Positions 8,258-15,509 of a DNA stretch of 64,000 bases are shown here, one piece after another. The translations under genes were made by a program, and so were the position numbers. The notes below the pieces were generated by a model, which saw only the letters and a list, made by a program, of their open reading frames with translations, searched no databases and was not told where the DNA came from. This stretch comes from Bradyrhizobium sp. NDS-1 (GTDB taxonomy: Bacteria; Pseudomonadota; Alphaproteobacteria; Rhizobiales; Xanthobacteraceae). The stretch covers positions 2,961,501-3,025,500 of the forward strand of contig NZ_CP136628.1 in the NCBI RefSeq assembly GCF_032918005.1, written 5' to 3'. How positions within the stretch are numbered: the first letter of the stretch is position 1; every line of letters begins with the position of its first letter.

Positions 8258-8369
8258 TCCGCCTCCTGTCTCTGCTCACGCCTTGGCTTGAGTTTTGGTT
8301 TTGAGTCGTGGCTTTGGCTCAGGGGGCTGCGCCTGCCAGTTGGCGCAGGGTAATTGAACGGACCTGCCG

Positions 8370-8471
8370 CTAAAGAACGGCTGAGATCGCGATCACCAGC
8401 ACCAGGAAGACAGGCACCAATATCGGTGGAACGAGCCACTCACGAATGTCGAATTTGATCAGATCGGACAT
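8370..8471 (-). CDS. 33-residue single-helix membrane microprotein
   Basis: A 33-residue product: a polar start (SDLIKFDIREW) followed by one transmembrane helix (LVPPILVPVFLVLVIAISAV) that runs to the C-terminus. The ATG is preceded at good spacing by GAAGGCGG, which is why I accept so short a frame and reject the upstream in-frame start at 8588. Small proteins of this form often bind larger membrane complexes, but no partner is evident. Neighbours are small hypothetical genes and a transglutaminase-like gene on the same strand. Confidence 0.5.
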   Translation of the reverse strand: MSDLIKFDIREWLVPPILVPVFLVLVIAISAVL

Positions 8472-8627
8472 ATGACCGCCTTCTTTCGTTTGAGGCGGGA
8501 GCGCGATGCTCTCAGTCACCGATAACAGCCAGGAAGCGCGCGGTGATGCCAACCCTGTAGCACCCATCTTGTCAATTAGCGAGGTCAATCTCGTCCGGCT
8601 TGCGCGAAACTGACCACGACGAGCGGC

Positions 8628-9434
8628 TCACACCAGCTCATCGGTCCACACCTTGAAGCTGATGAGCTCGCCTGGTCCGAAAATATGAACAATCGGAACA
8701 TCCGCCGCATCGCGGCCTTGGGCGATCAGGACACGGCCGATGCGCGGAGTGTTGTTGCGTGCATCGAAGGTGTACCAGCGACCGCCAAGGTAGGCATCGA
8801 ACCAACCTGCAAAGTCGCCGGCGGCGTGGGGCGGCGGAATGCCGATATCGCCGAGATAGCCGGTGCAGTAGCGCGCTGGAATGTTCATGCAGCGGCAGAA
8901 CGCGATGGCGAGATGCGCATAGTCGCGGCATACGCCCTTTCGCTCGTTGAAGACCTCCCATGCCGTCATGGTCGCCCGCGCGTGCTCGTATCCGAACGCG
9001 ATGTGATGGTGAACAAAATCGCAGATCGCCTGGACGCGAGGCCAGCCGGGCGCCGTCTTCTCGAACAACTTCCAAGCAATGTCGGAAAGCCGATCCGTCT
9101 CGCAATACCGGCTGCCGAGCAGATAGAGCAGGGTGTCCGATGGAAGATCCTCGACTGCGTGTTGCGCGGCTGAAGGCACGATTACATCGGGCAAGCCGCT
9201 GTCGCGCACCGTTCCGTCGGCAGTAAGGCGCATGCGGCCGCGGGGCGCAACCAGCCGGCTGCACCAGTTCCCGAAGCTGTCGCGGTAGGGCGTGATCGGA
9301 ACAGAAGGCGAGGTGACGAGGTGATCCGGCACAATAACATCGGATGCCCGCGTAAAATGCGTCCCGACCATCGCGATCAATGGCGTGACTTGCGGGAAGT
9401 CGTAGACCATTTCGAAGCCGACCCGGATCTGCAT
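8628..9434 (-). CDS. Transglutaminase-like cysteine peptidase family protein
   Basis: A 268-residue protein with a bacterial transglutaminase-like N-terminal beta region (about 1-100) and a transglutaminase core (about 130-235). The nucleophile region is KGVCRDYAHLAIAFCR, with Cys169. The strand that supplies the acidic residue is RWYTFDARNN, with Asp224. The position where the triad histidine usually sits (HAWF-type motif before the WYTFD strand) reads DFAGWFDAY here, with Gly210 before Trp211, so activity as a peptidase or amidase is uncertain. No signal peptide is seen, so it is probably cytoplasmic. It is often annotated simply as transglutaminase family; the substrate is unknown. Confidence 0.8.
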   Translation of the reverse strand: MQIRVGFEMVYDFPQVTPLIAMVGTHFTRASDVIVPDHLVTSPSVPITPYRDSFGNWCSRLVAPRGRMRLTADGTVRDSGLPDVIVPSAAQHAVEDLPSDTLLYLLGSRYCETDRLSDIAWKLFEKTAPGWPRVQAICDFVHHHIAFGYEHARATMTAWEVFNERKGVCRDYAHLAIAFCRCMNIPARYCTGYLGDIGIPPPHAAGDFAGWFDAYLGGRWYTFDARNNTPRIGRVLIAQGRDAADVPIVHIFGPGELISFKVWTDELV

Positions 9435-9706
9435 GCTTAGGCCTCGGCTCCAACTGCGCTTACTGGAATCGGCCGCCGGTCGAGCCGTGTTGGCTCGAAC
9501 TCAGGTCGGCATCGCTGCGACAGTCCGGTCTGCGTCGTCGCTGAAGAGCAAATGGCTACGCAACCGGCCGAATGCAATGACCAGTGCCGCTATGCCTGCC
9601 TGTTTTGCCAAGCCAATTGTAACTGCTTCCACATTGTGGCCTGGACGCGCAAAGCGACGTCCGGGATGGGCGATAGGAGTGGTCTCGGGTATCGCCTCCG
9701 CCTTCC

Positions 9707-10132
9707 TCAATGCCTCACCACCAGCACGGAACACTTCGCGTAGCGCACGACGTGGCCGGCGTTGGAGCCGAGGAAATAGGTGCGCATCGCCGGCCGGTGT
9801 GAGGTCATCACGATCAGATCGGCCTTCATGTGCACCGCTTCCTCCAGAATTTCGTGATAGATGCCGCCCTGGCGCACCACGCTGGAGATCCGCGCCTGCT
9901 CGATGCCGGATTCGCGCGCGACGATGGCGAGCGCCTCTTCCGAGGTCTGGCGCTGCTGCTCGTCGAAATCGGCCGGTACGTATTCGGCCAGCATCACCGG
10001 CGTCATCGGCAGCACGTTGAGCAGGCGCACCTGGCCGTTCCAGGTCTGCGACAGGGTTGCCGCGGTCGCGATCGCCGGCTTGGCCAGATCGGTGTCGGCG
10101 AGGTCGATGGGCACGAGGATGGACTTGAACAT
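9707..10132 (-). CDS. Universal stress protein (UspA family)
   Basis: About 141 residues forming a single Usp domain. It starts MFKSILVPIDLADTDLAKPA, typical of the family, and ends with the nucleotide-loop and last strand LGSNAGHVVRYAKCSVLVVRH. The loop preceding it (MTSHRPAMRTYF) is the usual ATP-contact region, although the G-x2-G-x9-G[ST] motif is only partly kept. The preferred start is the ATG at 10132 rather than 10144. Usp proteins are cytoplasmic and act in stress survival or as adaptors. The gene sits immediately downstream of a SixA-like phosphatase on the same strand, with a 50 bp gap, so the two may be co-transcribed. The ~270 bp on its other side (9435-9706) hold nothing I can call. 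Confidence 0.85.
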   Translation of the reverse strand: MFKSILVPIDLADTDLAKPAIATAATLSQTWNGQVRLLNVLPMTPVMLAEYVPADFDEQQRQTSEEALAIVARESGIEQARISSVVRQGGIYHEILEEAVHMKADLIVMTSHRPAMRTYFLGSNAGHVVRYAKCSVLVVRH

Positions 10133-10182
10133 CTGCGCCTCCAAATCTTCCAGTCAGCACGTCTTGTCGGCACGTCGCGCGG

Positions 10183-10719
10183 TCACCCCGATCGAAGCAG
10201 CCTGGGACTGGTGAACAGCACCAGCTTGCCGCGGCGGTAGGCGACGTCACCCCAATCCTTGACGTCAAAGTCCAAGATCGCAAGCCCTGCAGTGGGAAGA
10301 TTGTCGGCGAGCGCCCTGGCGCCATCAGGATCGCCGCCACCCATCAGCATCAGCGCGGCTTCGTGCATGCCGGGGTTATGCGCGACCAGGAGCAATTGCT
10401 TGGGGTCGGCAGGCGCCGTTGCGGTGCGAATTGATTCCAGGATCTGCGCGGGATCGGCGCCGTAGAGTTCCGGCAAAATCTCGACCTGCGGCGTCGGGAC
10501 GCGGTCCTTCATCGCCTCCCATGCGATGTCCCAGGTCTGCCGGGCCCGGACCGCGTGCGACACCAGCACGGTGTCGGGGAAGGGCGGATGGGTGGCCATC
10601 CAGTCGCCGATCCGGGCGGCGTCCTTGTGGCCGCGATCGTCGAGCCGGCGGTCCTGGTCACGGCCGCTCGGCGCGTCGGTCTCGGTCTTGGCGTGACGCA
10701 GCAGCATCAAACGGCGCAT
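10183..10719 (-). CDS. Histidine phosphatase (SixA-like)
   Basis: A 178-residue histidine phosphatase superfamily protein. The N-terminal catalytic motif is LMLLRHAKTET (RHA variant of RHG). The downstream DDRGHKDAARIG, SHAVRARQTWD and LLLVAHNPGMHEAAL segments supply the second arginine, the acidic residue and the second catalytic histidine of the SixA subgroup. SixA dephosphorylates phosphohistidine in phosphorelay or PTS proteins in E. coli; the substrate here is unknown. The domain fills the whole protein with no signal peptide. Likely co-transcribed with the Usp gene that follows it. Confidence 0.85.
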   Translation of the reverse strand: MRRLMLLRHAKTETDAPSGRDQDRRLDDRGHKDAARIGDWMATHPPFPDTVLVSHAVRARQTWDIAWEAMKDRVPTPQVEILPELYGADPAQILESIRTATAPADPKQLLLVAHNPGMHEAALMLMGGGDPDGARALADNLPTAGLAILDFDVKDWGDVAYRRGKLVLFTSPRLLRSG

Positions 10720-10872
10720 GGCATTCCCGAATCGTTATCCGTCCAGAATAATCTACAGGCGCCGGTCGAGGACAAGGTGACAGGCGCCCATTTGGTACCA
10801 GGTTGTTATTTCCGCATGATCTCATCGGAAAACCGCTGCGCAGTTTTCCGGATCATGCTCTAAGAAAACGAC

Positions 10873-12342
10873 ATGAGCGAGACTTTCACAAGCGTGTCCC
10901 AGGAAGAAGCCGGCTTTCGCGACCGCACGCGGCTGTCATTCGACCTCGACGCCGACATCTGCGTCATCGGTGCGGGCCTTGCCGGGCTCACCATCGCGCT
11001 GGAGGCGGCCCGGCTCGGGGCGAGTGTCGCGGTGCTCGAGGGCCGCCATATCGGCTGGAACGCGTCCGGCAACCAGCTCGGCACCGTGATGCCGGGCTTC
11101 GCGCTGCCGCTCACCGATCTGATCGAGCGCGTCGGCTTCGAGGACGCGCGCGAATTGTGGAGGTTGTCGAAGGAGGGCGCCGAATTCGTGCGGGCCAACG
11201 CCACGGAAGAGAACATGCCGGGAATCGGCCCTGATGACGGCGTGCTGGAGGTCTCCAACGTCGATGCAGGCGACCGGCTGATCAGCCGGTTGCAGATGCT
11301 GAACGAGGATTTCGACACCGAGGTCGAGGGTTGGCAGGTCGATCGCGTTCGCGACGTGCTCAAGACCGATCGCTACTTCCACGGCGTGTACTATCCGAAG
11401 GCGTTCCAGGTCGACGGCCGCAAATATGTGCATGGCCTGGCGGCGCTGGCACGGCGGGCAGGCGCCCGCATCTTCGAGGACACGCCCGTCGTCAGCATCG
11501 ATCATTCCGGCATCCGCAAACGCATCGTCACGCCCTCGGCGCGGCTGCGCGCAACCCATATCGTGCTCGCGGGGAACATTCACCTCGGCGCGCCCTTGCG
11601 GCGCCTGTCGGACACGTTGCTGCCGGTCTGGCGCTATGCCGGAATCACGGCGCCGCTTGGTGAGCGCGTGCACGAGCTGATCGCCTTCAAGGGATCGGTG
11701 ATGGATTCCGACGGCGTCGACCATTTCCGCATCGTCGATGGCGACCGCCTGATGTGGGAGAGTCCGGAGACCACCTGGGCTGCGCGGCCGCAGCGCTTTG
11801 CAGGCGCCGTCAGGCGCCGGATCCGCTCGATCTTCCCGACGCTCGGCGATGTCGAGATCACCGAGATGTTCGGCGGCGCCACCGGCCAGACCGTGCACGG
11901 CATGCCGCAGATCGGCCAGTTGCGCAAAGGCCTGTGGGTGGCGAGCGGGTTCGGCCGCCAGGGCATGAACACCTCGGCCATGGCCGGGCAGATGATCGCG
12001 CGCAGCATCCTGCGGGGCGACGAGCGCTGGAAGCTGTTCTCGCCGTTCGAACTGGTCTGGGCGGGCGGTGCCACCGGGCGCGTCGCAGGTCAGTTGGTCG
12101 GAATCTGGAGCAGGGCGAGCTCCGCCGCCGCAGGCTCGCTCGCCCGTTACCGCGAACGGGCCAGGGTCAAGGACGGGGAGCGCGAGGCCCGCCTCGCCGA
12201 AGCCAACCGGGCCGCCGGCACCGGTCCGCGCCGCCCGCCGCCCGGCATCCGGCCACGGCCGGCCCCGCCGCCGAAACCCGTGGCCCAAGAGGGAGAACAG
12301 GCTGTGGAACCGGCCTCGCAGGAGGCCGGCGTCGCGCGATAG
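10873..12342 (+). CDS. FAD-dependent oxidoreductase (DAO family)
   Basis: A 489-residue D-amino-acid-oxidase family flavoenzyme. The Rossmann FAD-binding motif is near the N-terminus (ICVIGAGLAGLTIALEAARL, about residues 33-52), followed by GWNASGNQLGTVMPGF, the second FAD-contact segment of this subgroup. The C-terminal FAD/substrate loop is GLWVASGFGRQGMNTSAMAG. The architecture resembles gamma-glutamylputrescine oxidase (PuuB-like) and related amine oxidases, but the substrate is not predictable. An atypical proline- and alanine-rich tail of about 70 residues (from about 420) follows the catalytic domain. It is followed about 90 bp later by msrB. Confidence 0.85.
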   Translation: MSETFTSVSQEEAGFRDRTRLSFDLDADICVIGAGLAGLTIALEAARLGASVAVLEGRHIGWNASGNQLGTVMPGFALPLTDLIERVGFEDARELWRLSKEGAEFVRANATEENMPGIGPDDGVLEVSNVDAGDRLISRLQMLNEDFDTEVEGWQVDRVRDVLKTDRYFHGVYYPKAFQVDGRKYVHGLAALARRAGARIFEDTPVVSIDHSGIRKRIVTPSARLRATHIVLAGNIHLGAPLRRLSDTLLPVWRYAGITAPLGERVHELIAFKGSVMDSDGVDHFRIVDGDRLMWESPETTWAARPQRFAGAVRRRIRSIFPTLGDVEITEMFGGATGQTVHGMPQIGQLRKGLWVASGFGRQGMNTSAMAGQMIARSILRGDERWKLFSPFELVWAGGATGRVAGQLVGIWSRASSAAAGSLARYRERARVKDGEREARLAEANRAAGTGPRRPPPGIRPRPAPPPKPVAQEGEQAVEPASQEAGVAR

Positions 12343-12428
12343 GCCCGAGAAAAATTCCGCCCGGACGTGTAACCTCCGCCGTCGGAAGCCCGTATCTCAG
12401 GGGTGGACGCTCCCACACGGAGAATGAG

Positions 12429-12941
12429 ATGTTTGACCGCCGCATCCTGTTGACGACGACCGCCGGCCTGTTCGGCCTTGCGGCCTTCCGCTGGCTGAGA
12501 GGAACGCCGGCCGAGGCCGGCGAGAAAGCCGCTGCAAAATTCGAGATCACGAAGACGGACGCCGAATGGCGCGCCCAGCTCACGCCGCAGCAATATGAGA
12601 TCCTGCGCAAGCACGGCACCGAGCGGCCCGGCTCGAGCCCGCTGCTGAAAGAGCACCGCAAGGGCATCTTCGCCTGCGCCGGCTGCGACCTGCCGTTGTT
12701 TGCCTCCGAGACCAAATTCGAGAGCGGCACCGGCTGGCCGAGCTTCTACGCGCCGATCGAAGGCAATGTCGGCAAGACCGAGGACAGAGCCTACGGCATG
12801 GTTCGCACCGAGGTGCATTGCCGGCGCTGTGGCGGCCATCTCGGCCACGTCTTCGACGATGGTCCGAAGCCGACCGGATTGCGCTATTGCATCGACGGTT
12901 TCGGGCTGGTTTTCCACCCGGCTGCGGCGTCGGCGACCTAG
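12429..12941 (+). CDS. msrB: Peptide-methionine (R)-S-oxide reductase MsrB, exported form
   Basis: A 170-residue MsrB that reduces methionine-R-sulfoxide in proteins. The domain begins after about residue 35 (FEITKTDAEWRAQLTPQQYE). Both zinc CxxC pairs are present (FACAGCDLPL and VHCRRCGGHLGHVFDDG), with the signature GTGWPSFYAPI and the catalytic cysteine in LRYCIDGFGLVFHP. The last motif differs from the usual RYCINSASL in its tail but keeps Cys. The N-terminus (FDRRILLTTTAGLFGLAAF) looks like a Tat or Sec leader ending near AEA, suggesting periplasmic repair of oxidised proteins. The start is the ATG at 12429; longer in-frame translation runs back through the flavoenzyme gene and is not credible. 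Confidence 0.9.
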   Translation: MFDRRILLTTTAGLFGLAAFRWLRGTPAEAGEKAAAKFEITKTDAEWRAQLTPQQYEILRKHGTERPGSSPLLKEHRKGIFACAGCDLPLFASETKFESGTGWPSFYAPIEGNVGKTEDRAYGMVRTEVHCRRCGGHLGHVFDDGPKPTGLRYCIDGFGLVFHPAAASAT

Positions 12942-12952
12942 GTTAGGCTTCC

Positions 12953-13045
12953 GTCATTCCGGGGCGCCCGAAGGGTGAACCCGGAATCTCGAGATGCTCA
13001 GGTGCGCACCAGAATTCGGTCCTGCGGGCCGCTCCGGAATGACCT
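12953..13045. repeat. Palindromic intergenic repeat (GTCATTCCGGGGCG family)
   Basis: A roughly 93 bp element beginning GTCATTCCGGGGCG and ending CGCTCCGGAATGACC, with inner GAACCCGGAAT. A second copy of the same family is at 56958-57061. The ends are complementary, so transcripts would fold into a long hairpin. Confidence 0.65.
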
Positions 13046-13052
13046 CACGTCC

Positions 13053-13069
13053 CGGCAATTGTTGCCGGT
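13053..13069. promoter_or_regulatory. FlbD/ftr-like palindrome upstream of flgE
   Basis: CCGGCA-ATTGT-TGCCGG, a perfect 6-bp-arm palindrome with a 5-bp centre, about 95 bp upstream of the sigma-54 -12 element of flgE. The same GGCA-N5-TGCC core recurs at 38913 and 55492. It resembles enhancer sites of the Caulobacter flagellar activator FlbD; binding is inferred. Confidence 0.55.
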
Positions 13070-13081
13070 CCCGGCAATTGT

Positions 13082-13108
13082 GCCCCGGTCACCAGGCCGG
13101 GGCTTTTT
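13082..13108 (+). terminator. Rho-independent terminator after msrB
   Basis: GCCCCGG and CCGGGGC arms around an 8-base loop, followed by a run of five T. It lies between the candidate FlbD site and the flgE sigma-54 promoter. Confidence 0.75.
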
Positions 13109-13141
13109 CATTAAGTCATTGATTTCTTAGAGATACCCGCA

Positions 13142-13157
13142 TTGGCATAGGCCTTGC
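13142..13157 (+). promoter_or_regulatory. Sigma-54 promoter of flgE
   Basis: TTGGCATAGGCCTTGC: the invariant GG (-24) and GC (-12) are separated by exactly 10 bases, matching YTGGCAC-N5-TTGC in most positions. It lies 65 bp before the flgE ATG, as expected for a hook gene under sigma-54 control. Confidence 0.75.
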
Positions 13158-13221
13158 GACGGTCTCCCCCGACTGCGGCCCTGGTCGACCGGCCGCCGAG
13201 ATCGGATTTGGAGACAAAGTT

Positions 13222-15474
13222 ATGGGTATCTTCGATGCAATGAACACCTCGGTGGGTGGCCTGCAGGCGCAGTCCTACGCGCTGCAGAACATTTCCGGCA
13301 ACATCGCGAACTCATCCACCACCGGCTACAAGGGCATCGGCACCAGCTTCGTCGATCTCATTCCCGACTCCTCGGTGCCGAGCAAGCAGGTCGCGGGCGG
13401 CGTGACGGCCAATGCGAAGGCCACCATCACCACGCAGGGCACGATCTCCGGCTCCACCGTCGCCACCAACATGGCGATCACCGGCGACGGCTTCTTCTCG
13501 ATCCAGAAGGCGAGCGGCGTCGTCGACAACGTGCCTGTCTTCACCGGGGTCACCTATTACACGAGGCGCGGCGACTTCCAGCTCAATGCCAACGGCAATC
13601 TGGTCAACGGCGCCGGCTATTACCTGATGGGCGTCACGGTCGACCCGAAGACCGGCAACCCGACCGGCAGCGTGGCAAACGTGCTGCAATTCCAGAACAA
13701 CTTCATTCCGGCGCAGGCGACCACCTCGATCGAGTACGCCGCGAACCTTCCGACCCAGCCGAACACGGTGGCGAAAACGACCGCGGCGGCCGGCACGCTG
13801 CTGGCGGCCGGCGGGCTGAACCCGTCGGACTTCGCCGCCAACCCGCTGCCGGTCGGCACACCTCCCGCGCCCTATGCCAACGCCACGGTCTCGGGCGCAG
13901 CCGCCACCGGCAACATCCGTTCGGCCTACTCGTCGACGACGGCCACGGGCACGGTTGCACTCCAGAACAATTCGTCTGCGGTGGCCTCGACCACCACATC
14001 GCTCGACAACACGGTCGGCACGCATCTGGCCTCCAGCATTCTCACTGCGCTCAGCGGCCAGACCCTGACCATCAACGGCAATACGATCACCTTCAATGCC
14101 GGCACGACGGTCTCGACGGTCGGCAACAACACCACGATCGGTCTCGGCGCGGGCACGACGGCCACCGTGGCGGACATCCTGAACGGGATCCAGACCGCCG
14201 GCGGCGCCGGCGTCACGGCCTCGCTCTCCGCCAGCGGCAACATCGTGATATCCAGCGGCACCGGCACCGACGTCGCGGTCGGCAGCGGCACGGCGGCCAC
14301 CGCGCTCGGCATCAGCAGCGTGACCCGCGGCGGCAACGTGCTGTCATCGCCCGCGATCTCGGGCGCGACAGTGCTGAGCGGCAGCGCGACGGCCGGCGGC
14401 GCCCAGGTGCTCTCGTCCAGCTTCGTCGCCGGCGACACCATCACGGTCGATGGTCAGACGCTGACCTTCATGGCCGCCGGTGCGGTGGGCAACAACCAGA
14501 TCAACGTCACCGACAACATCACGACGCTGCTCGGCAAGATCGACGCCTTGGCCGGCGCATCGGGATCGTCGGTCAGCAGCGGCGGCGTCATCACGCTCAA
14601 CACCGGCACCGTCTCCAACCTGTCGGTGTCCAGCTCGAACAGCGCCGCCTTCGCCGCGCTCGGCTTCACTTCGACCATCACCAGGAACCGCGACGGCGGC
14701 GGCACCGCCGGCACGGGCGGCGTGATCGGCAACGACATCGCGACCTTCACCAAGGAATCGATCAGCGGCGGCGCCGTGACGGCCTACAACGCCGCCGGCA
14801 CGCCGGTGAACCTGCAATTGCGCTGGGCCAAGACCGACAGCGCCTCGCTGGGCGCGGGTCATTCGGACAGCTGGAACCTGTTCTACCAGACCGACCCGAA
14901 CGCGACCGGCACGACCGTCGGCTGGGTCAATACCGGCCAGACTTTCACCTTTGCCAACGACGGCTCGCTGACCTCGCCAAGCGGCTCGGGCATCACCATC
15001 AACAATGTCAGCGTCAGTGGTCAGTCGCTCGGCTCGGTCGCCTTCAACATCTCCTCGGGCGGACTGACGCAATATGCCAGCACCAGCGGCGCGGTGACCA
15101 TCAACACCATCACCCAGAACGGCTATGCCGCCGGCCAGCTTCGCTCGGTCGCCGTCAACAACAACGGCATCGTGGTCGGAACCTTCTCGAACGGCCAGAA
15201 CCTCAACCTCGCGCAGGTGCAGCTGTCGCACTTCAACGGCACCAACTATCTGAAGGCGATGGACGGCGGCGCCTATGCCGCGACCGAGCAGTCGGGCGAC
15301 GCCATCGACGGCGCTTCGGGCACCATCAGCGGCTCGTCGCTGGAAGGATCCAACACCGACATCGCCGACGAATTCACCAAGCTGATCGTGACCCAGCAGG
15401 CCTATTCGGCCAACACCAAGGTGATCACGACCGCGAATTCGATGGTTCAGGATCTCTTGAACGTGTTGCGCTGA
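13222..15474 (+). CDS. flgE: Flagellar hook protein FlgE
   Basis: A 750-residue hook protein, much longer than the ~400 residues of enteric FlgE. The N-terminal rod/hook motif is classical (MGIFDAMNTSVGGLQAQSYA, then NISGNIANSSTTGYKG), and the C-terminal D0 helix is present (EFTKLIVTQQAYSANTKVIT, then NSMVQDLLNVLR). The extra length lies in the surface-exposed middle. That middle has two copies of a module starting TLTINGNTITF (about residue 280) and GDTITVDGQTLTF (about residue 404), a module also found in FlgL and the flagellins of this window. The ribosome-binding site is GGAGAC. It is preceded by a sigma-54 promoter and an FlbD-like site and begins the flgE-flgK-flgL operon. The protein is exported by the flagellar type III system without a cleaved signal. 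Confidence 0.93.
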   Translation: MGIFDAMNTSVGGLQAQSYALQNISGNIANSSTTGYKGIGTSFVDLIPDSSVPSKQVAGGVTANAKATITTQGTISGSTVATNMAITGDGFFSIQKASGVVDNVPVFTGVTYYTRRGDFQLNANGNLVNGAGYYLMGVTVDPKTGNPTGSVANVLQFQNNFIPAQATTSIEYAANLPTQPNTVAKTTAAAGTLLAAGGLNPSDFAANPLPVGTPPAPYANATVSGAAATGNIRSAYSSTTATGTVALQNNSSAVASTTTSLDNTVGTHLASSILTALSGQTLTINGNTITFNAGTTVSTVGNNTTIGLGAGTTATVADILNGIQTAGGAGVTASLSASGNIVISSGTGTDVAVGSGTAATALGISSVTRGGNVLSSPAISGATVLSGSATAGGAQVLSSSFVAGDTITVDGQTLTFMAAGAVGNNQINVTDNITTLLGKIDALAGASGSSVSSGGVITLNTGTVSNLSVSSSNSAAFAALGFTSTITRNRDGGGTAGTGGVIGNDIATFTKESISGGAVTAYNAAGTPVNLQLRWAKTDSASLGAGHSDSWNLFYQTDPNATGTTVGWVNTGQTFTFANDGSLTSPSGSGITINNVSVSGQSLGSVAFNISSGGLTQYASTSGAVTINTITQNGYAAGQLRSVAVNNNGIVVGTFSNGQNLNLAQVQLSHFNGTNYLKAMDGGAYAATEQSGDAIDGASGTISGSSLEGSNTDIADEFTKLIVTQQAYSANTKVITTANSMVQDLLNVLR

Positions 15475-15509
15475 TCGGCGCGTAACGTAACCAAAGGCGG
15501 GTCAGTGAT

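Noticed and set aside
9501..10340. 279-residue minus-strand frame over the Usp gene
   Set aside because: Overlaps the Usp frame, which has the family start and nucleotide-loop. The part beyond the Usp stop has no good start codon.
11754..12428. Long N-terminal extension of MsrB
   Set aside because: Runs through the flavoenzyme gene in another frame. The ATG at 12429 gives a normal signal peptide and domain.
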